In this document: piece after piece, positions 23,401 to 31,006 of the stretch | Numbering within the stretch: the stretch's first letter is position 1 | Layout: each line of letters opens with the position of its first letter | Assembly: GCA_905178155.1 (NCBI GenBank) | Contig: CAJINV010000009.1 | Span: forward strand, 3,015,373 to 3,079,372 | DNA length: 64,000 nucleotides | Reading direction: 5' to 3' | Source of the DNA: Amoebophrya sp. A120 | Taxonomy: Eukaryota > Sar > Dinophyceae > Syndiniales > Amoebophryaceae | Notes under the pieces: generated by a model | Told to the model about the DNA's origin: nothing | Database searches by the model: none | The model's input: the letters and a program-made list of their open reading frames with translations, nothing else | Made by a program: the position numbers and the translations under genes

Positions 23401-23493
23401 GCTTCTCATGCAGAGTCGCACGTCAAACCGCCATGCCGGCATGAGGCCGAGGTGCGGCCGCAGAAATTTATGCCTCTCTGGCGCCGGGAACAT
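2432..23493 (-). CDS. Giant modular Cys-rich surface protein (gene 2)
   Basis: About 2,300 codons spread over 21 kb with 40 introners. In order: leader MFPAPERHKFLR and signal peptide (SLVLVWVLAVQLFLSC); a Cys/Trp domain shared with gene 3 (CSEKWNSWWSYC); an acidic/Cys segment; two ~270-residue modules in which a SEA-like repeat (A..G(I/V)VDYTN ... FDL....IW..V) is interrupted by a PAN/apple-like segment (SCLDWCAKHENCGAFCFV and CDGCLDWCAKNSTCNAFCFV); EGF/GCC-like repeats (CTC...GTxATGxxC..C..C..G); further uninterrupted SEA-like repeats; an Arg/Lys/Ser spacer; a transmembrane helix (VLAIGVGVGVILLLGVVGVV) and a Gly/Asp tail from 18-bp repeats. Frames were followed across nearly all junctions. 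Likely a type I membrane protein at the cell surface. No family name is certain; SEA and PAN are by pattern only. A split into two genes cannot be excluded without RNA. Confidence 0.75.
2856..3122. mobile_element. Introner family A, gene 2
   Basis: 267 bp, left TATGCATTGCAAATATG, right ...TTGCATTTGATA. Target repeat CTTCA on both sides. Excision joins VAE|ATAD just before the transmembrane exon. Confidence 0.92.
4045..4307. mobile_element. Introner family A, gene 2
   Basis: 263 bp. Target repeat TCGAA on both sides; excision joins KRKF|ELGM in frame. No offset inside the repeat gives GT-AG, GC-AG or AT-AC ends. Confidence 0.93.
4411..4662. mobile_element. Introner family A, gene 2
   Basis: 252 bp. 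Target repeat GTGCA; joins ALVH|VQQD. The junction matches the uninterrupted paralogous repeat YSALVALQQYEV encoded near 7.9 kb, which independently supports the splice. Confidence 0.93.
4874..5097. mobile_element. Introner family D, gene 2
   Basis: 224 bp; ends TATCACAGGAAAAAAGTG and CACTTTTTTCTCACGATA. Target repeat TCATG; joins DYTN|MKLT, matching DYTNLNIT in an uninterrupted repeat elsewhere in the gene. Confidence 0.92.
5397..5800. mobile_element. Introner family C with internal insert, gene 2
   Basis: 404 bp against the usual 270-290. Target repeat CGTCT; joins VAVD|ADIT. The extra ~120 bp (about 5645-5765) lies near the right end and is A-rich. Confidence 0.88.
6200..6451. mobile_element. 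Introner family A, gene 2
   Basis: 252 bp. Target repeat TCCCT; joins IPEG|KTGE. Confidence 0.9.
6936..7189. mobile_element. Introner family A, gene 2
   Basis: 254 bp; left end TATGAGTTCGCAAATAAG is diverged. Target repeat TACAT; joins DEC|IANQ between two GCC-like repeats. Confidence 0.88.
7393..7646. mobile_element. Introner family A, gene 2
   Basis: 254 bp. Target repeat TACAC; joins CTGC|NAGF, restoring the usual C..CxxGF spacing of the repeat. Confidence 0.91.
8755..9079. mobile_element. Introner family B, gene 2
   Basis: 325 bp; ends carry GGAAAAATCCCCCCTCCCC and its inverse. Target repeat GCTGG; joins GTPA|AATS. Confidence 0.92.
9130..9394. mobile_element. Introner family A, gene 2
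   Basis: 265 bp. Target repeat CCGTC; joins DAGD|GICA. Confidence 0.91.
9577..10017. mobile_element. Introner family A with internal insert, gene 2
   Basis: 441 bp, about 175 bp longer than usual; foreign sequence lies at about 9675-9850. Target repeat TCGGT; joins DLST|DSAE. Confidence 0.9.
10065..10316. mobile_element. Introner family H, gene 2
   Basis: 252 bp. Inverted ends TATAACCTGCTCAGGTGTTA and the inverse of TGTGACCTGCTCAAACGTTA. Target repeat CCACT; joins VKSG|NPVK, matching the parallel position in the other module. Confidence 0.9.
10563..10772. mobile_element. Introner family D, gene 2
   Basis: 210 bp. Target repeat CCGGC; joins EDAP|GHDL at the entry of the PAN-like segment. 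Confidence 0.91.
11037..11245. mobile_element. Introner family D, gene 2
   Basis: 209 bp. Target repeat GGAGA/GGAGG (one mismatch); joins a Thr-rich linker TTTS|TTTV in frame. Confidence 0.87.
11430..11670. mobile_element. Introner family A, gene 2
   Basis: 241 bp. Target repeat CGAAA; joins QLDF|DLVI inside the SEA-like repeat. Confidence 0.9.
11724..11878. mobile_element. Introner family F, gene 2
   Basis: 155 bp; ends TATGCATTGCAAAAGCATCG and CGATACTTTTGCACTGGATA. Target repeat GGCCC/GGCAC; joins SAAC|RKRV, matching SDAC|RERV in the second module. Confidence 0.88.
11938..12225. mobile_element. Introner family C, gene 2
   Basis: 288 bp. Left end TGTCATATGTGAAAACG is atypical; right end ACTCAGGATA. 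Target repeat TTGCG; joins KHDA|SKLG, matching HHDSTKL in the second module. Confidence 0.87.
12281..12542. mobile_element. Introner family A, gene 2
   Basis: 262 bp. Target repeat TCCGC; joins FVTA|ETDT in the PAN-like segment. Confidence 0.91.
12579..12829. mobile_element. Introner family H, gene 2
   Basis: 251 bp; ends TATCGCCTCCTCAGCTGTTA and the inverse of TATGGCTTCCTCAGGTGCTA. Target repeat TCGAG; joins AKNS|TCNA, restoring the CLDWCAKxxxC motif. Confidence 0.92.
12868..13135. mobile_element. Introner family A, gene 2
   Basis: 268 bp. Target repeat CGCAC/CGAAC; joins HITF|DGCL, matching HQTFDSCL in the second module. Confidence 0.9.
13204..13390. mobile_element. Introner family F, gene 2
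   Basis: 187 bp with diverged ends (TATGCAATTTGCAAGAGCAG; CTCTTGCAATGCGTA). The flanking 5-mers CGATT and CGTCC match poorly, but excision gives VEQD|ASGN, in frame with the paralogous EDAPGHDL. Confidence 0.75.
13448..13699. mobile_element. Introner family A, gene 2
   Basis: 252 bp. Target repeat CACCT; joins VSQV|QNLR, matching EAQVKNLKLSDSEC in the second module. Confidence 0.92.
13750..13958. mobile_element. Introner family D, gene 2
   Basis: 209 bp. Target repeat GAACC; joins DSRF|ARFP. Confidence 0.9.
13993..14202. mobile_element. Introner family D, gene 2
   Basis: 210 bp. Target repeat CGTGT/CGTGG; joins AVIH|GIVD, matching AVIKSIVSYTN in the second module. Only about 35 bp of exon separate it from the previous element. 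Confidence 0.89.
14244..14504. mobile_element. Introner family A, gene 2
   Basis: 261 bp; right end GCGTTTGCTA is diverged. Target repeat GAGCG; joins QFTA|LAAT. Confidence 0.9.
14651..14927. mobile_element. Introner family A, gene 2
   Basis: 277 bp. Target repeat CCACG; joins FEYV|VPAY. Confidence 0.91.
15007..15296. mobile_element. Introner family C, gene 2
   Basis: 290 bp; left end CATCCTGAGCAAAAACG. Target repeat CCGGG; joins TGAP|GVFT. Confidence 0.9.
15394..16539. mobile_element. Large introner family I (1.15 kb), gene 2
   Basis: 1146 bp with imperfect ~45-bp inverted ends (TATGGAAGCGTCAGGATTGA against TATGGGAGTGTCAGAATTGA on the other strand). Target repeat TTTCA on both sides; excision joins LRLK|FTVA in frame. 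The interior holds GCATGACAA motifs on the left and GAGAGGGTAGCGC / CACCTCTCG minisatellite on the right. No long convincing ORF. Confidence 0.9.
15905..16468. repeat. Pyrimidine/purine minisatellite in family I introner
   Basis: Short tandem units of GAGAGGGT(A/G)GCGC at 15905-15990, then degenerate (A)CCTCTCG/CACCCTCTC units at about 16160-16468 in the opposite orientation. The same motif fills 51.1-51.6 kb. Confidence 0.8.
16687..16962. mobile_element. Introner family A (diverged), gene 2
   Basis: 276 bp; ends TATGCATTGCAAATATCG and CAAATTTGCGGTCGGTA. Target repeat GAGGC; joins TLAA|SGNV. Confidence 0.88.
17055..17219. mobile_element. Introner family G (single copy), gene 2
   Basis: 165 bp; ends TATGCAATACAAACTTCCCG and, inverted, TATGCACAGTAAATGTCGTC, both followed by a CCCGTA/CGTACAA block. 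Target repeat GAAAA; joins LQVF|SDAF. The only copy of this family in the window. Confidence 0.88.
17246..17524. mobile_element. Introner family C, gene 2
   Basis: 279 bp. Target repeat TGTGC; joins NSVL|HNAL. Confidence 0.91.
17648..17951. mobile_element. Introner family B, gene 2
   Basis: 304 bp. Target repeat GCTAG; joins LWRS|SYQK. The exon just left of it happens to read TTTTTGATAGCTAG, resembling an introner terminus, but must be coding. Confidence 0.89.
18012..18223. mobile_element. Introner family E, gene 2
   Basis: 212 bp; ends TATGGAAAGAAAAAAGTTTG and AACTTTTTTCTCTTGATA. Target repeat ACAGA/GCAGA; joins VVTS|ATGG. Confidence 0.88.
18509..18536. repeat. Short telomere-like tract
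   Basis: A CCCAAAACCCTAAACCC tract on the plus strand, close to (AAACCCT)n, the inverse of the TTTAGGG telomere unit. Only one or two units, within the nested insertion; may be chance. Confidence 0.3.
20165..20275. repeat. Degenerate CCCGGACCCGAAA repeat
   Basis: About eight imperfect 12-13-bp units (CCCGGACCTGAAA, CCCGGACCCGAAG, etc.) inside the nested insertion. Confidence 0.7.
21124..21382. mobile_element. Introner family A, gene 2
   Basis: 259 bp. Target repeat AAACC; joins IDQV|YSWY. Only about 20 bp of exon separate it from the 2.8-kb element on its left. Confidence 0.92.
21462..21726. mobile_element. Introner family A, gene 2
   Basis: 265 bp. Target repeat CATTC; joins QTEC|KTRC. 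Confidence 0.92.
21779..22044. mobile_element. Introner family A, gene 2
   Basis: 266 bp; left end TATCCAACGCAAATCAATG is diverged. Target repeat GGACA/GGAAA; joins CRDV|SELN. Confidence 0.86.
22097..22346. mobile_element. Introner family A, gene 2
   Basis: 250 bp. Target repeat TCCAG; joins TENW|KMGN. Confidence 0.91.
22386..22538. mobile_element. Introner family F, abutting another introner, gene 2
   Basis: 153 bp; ends TATCCTGTGCCAAAGTATCG and CAATTCATA. Left flank GAACG, right flank GACTG. Only the 5-mer GACTG separates it from the next introner, so the two leave the transcript as a compound intron. Confidence 0.85.
22544..23133. mobile_element. Introner family A with internal insert, gene 2
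   Basis: 590 bp, about 330 bp longer than usual. Ends TATCACCTGCAAATACC and ATTTTATGCACTGGATA; flanks GACTG and GACCG. Removing it and its neighbour joins TAAS|VPDA in frame. The interior 22.62-23.05 kb is GC-rich and unrelated to other family A copies. Confidence 0.83.
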
Positions 23494-24154
23494 TCTTTAT
23501 TTTGCTTTTGTTCTTTCCCCCGCTACAGCAAAGCAGGGCAAGAAGTCGCATACTTTCAGAAATCTATTCTCAAGGCTACCCGCCGCTCCTTGTACTTTAT
23601 TTCGGCTGTACTGCTACGTACCAGTATGCAGGAAGAACTCATCGAGTAAAACCCTCTATCGCTGCTCGTTGTCGTTCAAGCTGCGCACCGGGAATAATTG
23701 AAATCATGGTGACCTGCTCGGCTGTGTTTGCTGCAGGACCTCCCGCTTGTTCACGCCCCCTCCTCTCAAGGTTATTTGGTCTACAATTCAATATTCCAAA
23801 AGAAACGAAAACTGAAAAAGCCCCAGCCAAATTTTCCAAATTCTTACCCGGCGAACCATTTTGCATGATTCATCCGCTTTGTTGAGGCTCCTTGTGGAGT
23901 TCTTGTACTGGTTGTATCATTCTATTTCATTTTCACTTGTGTAAACTACAGAAACAGAACCACTGTCAACATTCCCCGATAATCGACGTCCAGTGTGGTC
24001 GTGTTTGCTTTCATCAAGTACACCGGTGAAGTTCTTTAGCTTTATTTTTTCGTTATAGACAACTTCAACCCGCCGCCCCCTGTTCGTTTTTGAGATGACC
24101 CTCCTCACGCCTAATATTCCACCGCAAGAAAAATGATCCGCCTGTTGCTGTTTC
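23494..24154. other. Intergenic region between genes 3 and 2
   Basis: Holds the upstream region of gene 2 and the 3' end of gene 3. A 90-codon minus-strand open frame (24189-23917, ending SENEIE) lies here and could be an alternative last exon of gene 3, in another frame. No promoter motif recognised. Confidence 0.5.
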
Positions 24155-26808
24155 CTAGCCAAAACTCGGCAAGAACTTCTGGCGTTCATGCAACACTGGT
24201 TTTTTTGGAATTAGGACTTCGCATGTTCTTGACAAGCTCCATTCATCATCTTCGAGACCCAGACATACTTCCCAGGCATAGGGGGTTATCAAATGTAAAA
24301 ATGTCTGGGTCTGGAAGATTGCGAGATTTGTCATGCAGATTTTCCATGACCCATAAGGTCTGGAATGCAGGGCCTAGCATGACAGAGTCTGTGAGGTCTC
24401 TGCCATGCCTATCCCGCATGAGAAACTACCTCCCAACTTGGTCGAAAGTGGACAGCTTTTGGCACTCATGCAACACAGATTTTTGCACTATTCGGATTTA
24501 GCATGACAAGTTTTAATCTTCCAGACCCAGACATTTTTGCATTTGGTAGGGGTAATCGTCGTCGTGGTGGTCGTTGTGGACGTTGTCGGGGCTTTTGTGC
24601 TATGCATTGCAAATATTAATATGACTGAATCTGGAAACTTGTAATGCAACTCAGCGAATAGTACTAAGCACTCTGTACTGCACCGCCAAGCATGACAGGT
24701 TTTTTCGTCCTCGCGCTGTGTTGCGTATTCCGCATGAGAAGCTGCGTTTTTGCATGACAGGCAGAGGGACCTGTTTGTGGCCACGCAAGCGCAACACAGA
24801 GTCCAGAGTCATGCCAGACAAGCATGTTGACAAATCTCGCCCTCTTCCAGACCCAAACATATTTATTTGCATTTGATACGTGCAGTTCTTGCGCGCCTCC
24901 TTCATCAGTGTCTTCCCGGAAGCAGTCCTATCAAACAAAAAAAGTTCGCCACGATCACTCATGCACATGCGCATTTTTGCAATACAAAACTTTCTGTCAT
25001 GCGTAAAAAGGCATCACAGCCAAACTTCATAAGGGATTTCCCTAGTGTTTCTGCGATATAAGGAAAAGTTGTGATGCTAAAAAGATTTGTAATGCAAAGC
25101 CTGCAAGTTAGTGACTTTGACAAACTTTTTTCTCTCTCCATAAGTCCCCTTGTTCTTGCAGTAGTCCCACCAATCGTCCACTTTCGTTTTGCACGTGGAC
25201 CCGGCCTCCTCGTACTTGGCAAGGCAGGCTATGCAAGAAAAAAACTGTCTTAATGCAGAACATGCAACAGCGTTACATCTGTCATGCCAGACAACCACGA
25301 AGTCCTCTTTTCATGTGGATGTGTGTTTTCCCTTACAAGCCACGCATGACAGGATTTCTCTGTCATGTAGACCAAACTTGTGATGCTGTCAGGCCAAGAA
25401 AGTTACACTAACACAGTTTTTTTCTTGGATAAAGGCGGCCGGAGGGTTAACGTCTGTCAGGTCCCACTCTCGGTTCTCGAAGTCCCAAGTGCTGCCCAGA
25501 GAGTAGCAGTCCTTTACCCAGGCCCGGCATTTGTCCTGACACTTCTTCTCGTCGCCACTGGAGTACAAGAAGCTCCCCAGGTACTGATTTTCGTTACTTC
25601 GCGACATTTCCCTATGCATTGCAAATATGTCTGGGTCTGGATTTGCGATGGAGGACTTCAAGGACAACAAGATCTGTAATGCATGAATACCATTGCCCAT
25701 TTTTTTTGTCGTGCGGGATATGGTACTTTGTCTTCATGCTAAATACGAATGAATCTGGAATAAGCCTCGCGAAATTTCTCATGCTGTTATGCCGTACAAG
25801 CAGCAAGTTTGCAATGCAAGTATCAGCAACACAAGTTTCCAGACCCAGACATGCTTGCATTTGATATTCCCAGCACCGGAACCACAGAAACTCGTGCTTC
25901 TTAAACTTGCAGTCGTAGCAGTTGTTGCAACCTTCCACCCTCGGTGTGTTCCCGCTTGCAGCAATGTAGTTAAAACGTTTGGACTTGGCGCACCGCTTCG
26001 TCTTGGCCTCGGTGTGATAAAGAGGCTGTCTTATTGCGAGGACATGTCCCCCCTCCCCATATCGAAGCGGTATTATTTTTCCGCAAATTTGTGTTGCTGC
26101 TTTGAGACCACAAATCACGACTATCTTGCAAGACGACAAGCGCAGAGGCTTCCGCGCCGCCATTATGGGAGCGATTTGGCATGCTGTTGGGCCTCGGGGA
26201 CAGCCGTTTGTAATGCTACTTACACGACTAGACCCATACACCCCTACCTAGGCTAGGGATCTACTGGCTGCGATGCCTTACTGCAAGACAGCGCGCATTT
26301 GTGTACGGAAATCCGGCATCAGAAACTTCCTCTCGATATGGGAGGGGGCGATTTTTCCTTACGATAAGTCTCGGTTTGCAGCGATACCCTTCCTCCAGCG
26401 CTGCCGTGTCCTTGTTAGCTATGAAAGAAAAAAACTGTGTAAGTGTAACTCTGTAATGCAGAACATGCAACAGAGTTACGTCTGTCATGCCAGACAGCCA
26501 TGAAGTCCTCTTTTCATGTGTGTTTTCCCTTACAAGCCACGCATGACAGATTTTCTCTGTCATGTAGAGCAACTTTGTGATGCTGCCAGCCAAAGATAGT
26601 TACACTAACACAGGTTTTTTCTTGGATATTAGCCTCGTTAATCCCATTGTCTTGGTCGATGTCTATCTTTTCACACGCGCCCTGGTATTTCTCGTTGTGC
26701 TCAAGGGCCGCAGCAAAGAGTGACAGCGTTCTTTCGAGAGACCTGGTAGAGCCTAGCGGCAGAGCGAGGCCGAGCAGAAATGCGGTCAAGATGAACAAAG
26801 GCCACATT
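24155..26808 (-). CDS. Small secreted Cys-rich paralogue (gene 3)
   Basis: About 290 codons. MWPLFILTAFLLGLALPLGS is a clear signal peptide; starts further upstream (to 26972) add only basic low-complexity sequence. The mature part has an acidic IDIDQDNG segment, GYRCKPR, CYDCKFKKHEFLWFRCW, a CQDKCRAWVKDCY helix and CKTKVDDWWDYC, each with a counterpart in genes 1 and 2, then a Thr tract. Seven introners were removed; all junctions stay in frame. After the last one the frame runs into a truncated family A introner (YAWEVCLGLEDD...) and stops at 24155, so the C-terminus appears to be exonised introner; alternatively a further intron joins the open frame ending at 23917. Function unknown. Confidence 0.7.
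24181..24280. mobile_element. Truncated family A introner (right half)
   Basis: Only the right part of a family A element is present (CATGCAACACTGG ... GACCCAGACATACTTCCCAGGCATA). No left end or matching target repeat was found. It is open in the gene 3 frame. Confidence 0.7.
24287..24548. mobile_element. Introner family A, gene 3
   Basis: 262 bp; right end TTTTGCATTTGGTA. Target repeat GGGGT; joins TITP|YAWE. Confidence 0.88.
24601..24878. mobile_element. Introner family A, gene 3
   Basis: 278 bp with a small internal expansion near both ends. Target repeat TGTGC/CGTGC; joins KNCT|KAPT. Confidence 0.87.
24929..25142. mobile_element. Introner family E, gene 3
   Basis: 214 bp; ends TATCAAACAAAAAAAGTTCG and AAACTTTTTTCTCTCTCCATA. 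Target repeat AGTCC; joins NKGT|ASGK. Confidence 0.91.
25230..25431. mobile_element. Introner family D, gene 3
   Basis: 202 bp. Target repeat CAGGC/AAGGC; joins NPPAA|FLAK (or CLAK, depending on which copy is kept). Confidence 0.87.
25613..25866. mobile_element. Introner family A, gene 3
   Basis: 254 bp. Target repeat TTCCC; joins CWE|MSRS. Confidence 0.91.
26032..26366. mobile_element. Introner family B, gene 3
   Basis: 335 bp; diverged left end TATTGCGAGGACATGTCCCC. Target repeat TGTCT/AGTCT; joins CKPRL|PLYH. Confidence 0.87.
26420..26628. mobile_element. Introner family D, gene 3
   Basis: 209 bp. Target repeat TTAGC; joins NEAN|KDTA. Confidence 0.91.
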
Positions 26809-27340
26809 TGCCTAGTGCCGGCGCAGGACAGCCGCGACAAGGAGAGGACCACCTGGCGTTCTGGTCGTGAAAGGAACAGACACATTTTTCCGACCGGCCA
26901 ATGTCTCGTATGCAGCGGACCAAGACGAAAGGGGAAACCGACTGGAGCTCCGGTGCTTTTTTTACGTTCCAATTTTACTTTTCACCAGCACGGTAATACT
27001 GCCTCTCCGTCTCTTGCCGGCACGTTCACGTTGTAGATAGTCCTGCTGACGCGGTCAAGAAAGAGAACGTCGCACGGCGTGATACAGACGCACTACGGAT
27101 TTTCAAACTTCATTCTGGCCCCGCAGCTGGCCGTCCCCGCCCTGCAGTGGGATCTCCTCTGTCCCCGTACTTTCGACGACCCGCCCCGTCCCGAGATGTG
27201 CAACAAGTGCCCCAAGAACGGCAGCTCATGGTCATTGCACACGCATAGAAGAGTGACGGTGTTCGTGCAGCGGCAGTGGCAGTCAGCATGATTTTTGACT
27301 CCTGTACTCTACTTCTAAACTCTAGACAAAATATTCGCAG
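26809..27340. other. Upstream region of gene 3
   Basis: No introner and no convincing gene. A 70-codon plus-strand frame at 27079-27291 has no supporting feature. Confidence 0.5.
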
Positions 27341-28261
27341 CTTGCGCTGCGCTTGAGGGTTGAAAACCCTCCCTCAACGTAAAGTCGATCAGATTTCTCG
27401 TTTCTCTAGGAAAGAAAAAGAGAAAGTGACGCTGTGAGACCCAGAAGTCAATGGATTCCGCTCGGGAAAGGTCGTTTAAGGTTTCCCGGGAAACCTTCGG
27501 CTTAGCTCGTGCTAAAGTGTGTTGCAATACATTGCAATACAACCGAAAAGGCGGCGCGCGCATGGACTCCGCTGCTGTTTGTGTACACAACCGCGCCGCG
27601 TCTGTGTTGGCGTCTCGTGTGCTTAAATCGCCACAGTCGGCTGCGGATTGCGAGCAACCTGGCGGCCCCGGCAAACCGGCGCACATTTTCCACAGAGGAC
27701 TCCGGAGAGGATTCCAAAATCCTCTCCGGAATCCTCTGGCCCAAGTTGAGCCGTCTTTCGCGCCCTTTCCCCGACGGCACTACCTCGATTTCGGGAACAG
27801 GGGGCTTCGAAGATGATGCGCACACCATCATCTTCGTCCCCGTGCTGTTTGCCGCCGGATTTGGGGGCGCGGCAAACCGGCGCACATTTTGCGCGGACTT
27901 TGCCTCGCGGACTTTCTGGCCCAATTTGGACCGCCTCGGACGGCCTTTCCCCGATCAGGCGGAGGGGCCGGGGCGGTGGTGGCTGCTACATCGCTTCTAA
28001 ATTTTGCGGGATTTTTCAGAAACGGCCTTCCCGGGGAATATGCGGACGGCGCCTCAATTGAAAAGGGGCGAGAAGGAAAAAGGCAAAGACGAAATGGGGA
28101 ACACAGAGGCAAATGGTGTGGGACCGAGGAAAAGAAGACATAGGAGAAACTCCGGCGCGGCCCCCTACGCACTGCGGGTGGGGAAAAACCCGGAGAAGCG
28201 TCGCGGGGTGGGGAGAAGCAAATCATGGGGCCGATTTCGCAGACGAGGTGGGCACCTGCCC
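27341..28261. other. GC-rich region with dispersed repeats, no gene
   Basis: Start of a GC-rich block. The phrase GCAAACCGGCGCACATTTT occurs near 27668, 27866 and 29941 and inverted near 30172; CCCAATTTGGACCGCCTC links it to the 114-bp array downstream. Open frames in several phases are GC-driven. Confidence 0.65.
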
Positions 28262-28520
28262 AAAAGCGCTCTAAATGGCACTCTAAATGGGGGTGCTAAA
28301 TGGGGGCTCTAAATCGACCCCTTCTAAATGGGGGTGCTAAATGGGGGCTCTAAATCGAGCCCTTCTAAATGGGGGTGCTAAATGGGGGCTCTAAATGCAC
28401 CCCTCTAAATGGGGGTGCTAAATGGGGGTGCTAAATGGGGGCTCTAAATACCCCTCTATCTGGCATGCTAAATCAGCACGCTAAGTCGCATGCTAAATCA
28501 GCATGCTAAATGAACCTGCT
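28262..28520. repeat. CTAAATGGGGG minisatellite
   Basis: Tandem, partly degenerate units of GGGGGTGCTAAAT and GGGGGCTCTAAAT (about 14 bp), passing into CATGCTAAATCAG variants at the right end. Confidence 0.9.
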
Positions 28521-29200
28521 AAACCGTGCGGGAAAACGGTTTAGCAGACCACCCCGAAACCGGGCGAAATTCCCGAAAGCACGGGAATCGTTCCCGAAAA
28601 TGCACCCCCCGGCGACTCTAAATCAAAACGGAGTTGGTCCGGAAGGTGGTTCTCCCGCAGGAAAGGTCGTTGCGCGACCCCGACCGCGGATCTTGCCGAA
28701 GGTCGGTCGCGAAGCCCCACGACCTTTCCTTCCGACGGACAACTCAAACAAATCCCAAACCCTTCCCAAAATCGCACTGACTCACGAAAGTCAGCGCGAT
28801 GTTGGAAACAACCTCACGCCCGGGAGGCAGAATACGGACAACCCACCACGCACACCTACCCCGGTGTGTGCGATCGGAAATGAACACAGAGGAACCCACG
28901 AGGCTGCGGGATTGGGAAATTCCTAGCACACGCAATACCACTCAAGACGCTGCCAATTTTTAAATTTTAATTTTTTCGCAAGGCAACGCGAGAACACCAG
29001 GGGGGAAACACTGCCGCCGGGCACACGGACGGGAGGCAATGCGCCCAAACCCCCGCGGTGCCCGGACGCATGGCGTCCCTGCCAACCGTGGCGCCGCAGG
29101 CAGCGCCGCACCCCCCGTTCTTTTCATTTTTCAAAAATCCCGCAAAATATAGAAAATATTTAGTCGACTTCACCGCCCCGGGCCTCTCCGACTGACCCCG
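28521..29200. other. GC-rich spacer between repeat arrays
   Basis: No supported gene, introner or RNA. An AT-rich pocket (TTTTTAAATTTTAATTTTTT) sits at about 28957-28978. Confidence 0.5.
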
Positions 29201-29202
29201 AT

Positions 29203-29880
29203 GGCACGGCCTCGGTTTCACCAGAGGATTTTACAGAGGACCCGTCAGAGGACCCGAGGGTCCTCTGTCGGGTCCTCTGGCCCAATTTGGACCGCCTCGG
29301 GCGGCCTTTCCCCGATGGCACGGACTCGATTTCACCAGAGGATTTTACAGAGGACCCGTCAGAGGACCCGAGGGTCCTCTGTCGGGTCCTCTGGCCCAAT
29401 TTGGACCGCCTCGGGCGGCCTTTCCCCGATGGCACGGACTCGATTTCACCAGAGGATTTTACAGAGGACCCGTCAGAGGACCCGAGGGTCCTCTGTCGGG
29501 TCCTCTGGCCCAATTTGGACCGCCTCGGGCGGCCTTTCCCCGATGGTACGGCCTCGATTTGACGAGAGGACTTCACAGCCCAATTTGGACCGCCTCGGGC
29601 GGCCTCCCTTTCCCCGATGGCACGGCCTCGATTTGACGAGAGGACTTTACAGAGGACCCGTCAGAGGACCCGAGGGTCCTCTGTCGGGTCCGCTGGCCCA
29701 ATTTGGACCGCCTCGGGCGGCCTTTCCCCGATGGTACGGCCTCGATTTGGCCAGAGGATTTTACCGAGGACCCGTCAGAGGACCCGAGGGTCCTCTGTCG
29801 GGTCCTCTGGCCCAATTTGGGCCGCTTCGGAAGGGCCTCCCCCGGTGGTATGGTCCCGATTTGGCCAGAGGCCAGAGGGC
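29203..29880. repeat. 114-bp tandem repeat array
   Basis: Five to six units; GCGGCCTTTCCCCGATGG recurs at 29301, 29415 and 29529, i.e. every 114 bp, then less regularly. Each unit holds a near-palindrome AGAGGACCCGAGGGTCCTCT. One unit near 29580 is shortened. Confidence 0.93.
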
Positions 29881-30329
29881 TGTGCACATGGACCGTCGAA
29901 GGGCTCCGCAGCCCTCTGATGCGGCACCACGGACATTGCGGCAAACCGGCGCACATTTTGAAACGCACTCGGGTGCAGGCGCGCGACCTTCGGCGTGTCT
30001 GCAAGCGCGCTGCGTCAGTCTGTCTTAACTACACGGCCCGCATTGTCCTCGCTTGGTTATCAAGACCCCACGCGGTTGCAGGCCGCCACATTTGCCGCGC
30101 TTTGGTTGTCAAAACGCCGGCTTGACAACCAAACCACACAAGTTGGCAACTTGTAAGAACCAAGCCGAAGCAAGAAATGTGCGCCGGTTTGCCGGTGCCC
30201 GTGCTCACCGCCAACGCGGCAAGGGCAGGGACCCCTAGCTAAGGCCGGAGCCTCTGGCGCAAGGGCGCACCCGCCCCGGGCAGCCCGGGTGCCCGTCGGG
30301 GAGGGAGTGAAGCCCCGCAAGGCCGGCGC
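29881..30329. other. GC-rich spacer
   Basis: Contains the CCGGCGCACATTT phrase in both orientations (29941; inverted at about 30172) around imperfect repeats of GGTTGTCAA/TTGACAACC. No gene supported. Confidence 0.5.
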
Positions 30330-31006
30330 AGTCCGCTCGGGGAGCGGGCGGCTCCCCTGCGGGAAGGCGGATCCCTGGGAAGCGGGCGGATCCCCGAGGA
30401 GCGGGCGGCTCCCCTGCGGGAAGGCGGATCCCCGGGAAGCGGGCGGCTCCCCGAGGAGCGGGCGGATCCTCGGGGCGCGGGCGGATCCCCGGGGAACGGG
30501 CGGATCCCCGGGGAACAGGCGGATCCCCGAGTAACGGGCGGATCCCCTGGGCGAAGGCCGACCCCCGGGGGACGGGCGGATCCCCTGGGCCAAGGCGGAT
30601 CCCCGGGATGCGGGCGGATCCTCGGGGGGCGGGCGGCTCCCCGAGTAACGGGCGGATCCCCGGGGAACGGGCGGATCCCCGGGGAGCGGGCGGATCCCCG
30701 AGTAGCGGGTGGATCCCCTGGGCGAAGGCCGATGGATCCCCGGGGCGCCGGCGGATCCTCGGGGCGCGGGCGGATCCCCGGGGAGCGGGCGGATCCCCTG
30801 GGGGAAGGCGGATCCCCTGGGCGAAGGCGGATCCCCGGAGAGCGGGCGGATCCCCTGGGGGAAGGCGGATCCCCGGGGAACGGGCGGGCCCCCTGGGCGA
30901 AGGCGGATCCCCGGGGAACGGGCGGATCCCCTGGGCGAAGGCGGATCCCCGGGGAACGGGCGGATCCCCGGGGAGCGGGCGGATCCCCGGGGAACGGGCG
31001 GATCCC
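30330..31006. repeat. GGATCCCCGGGGAACGGGC minisatellite
   Basis: About 35 tandem units of 18-19 bp, each with a BamHI-like GGATCC followed by CCGGGG. Open on both strands only because of composition (Arg-Gly-Ser-Pro runs). Confidence 0.93.

Noticed and set aside
28262-31006. CRISPR-like regular repeats
   Set aside because: Repeats are tandem without unique spacers, in a eukaryotic context; they are minisatellites.
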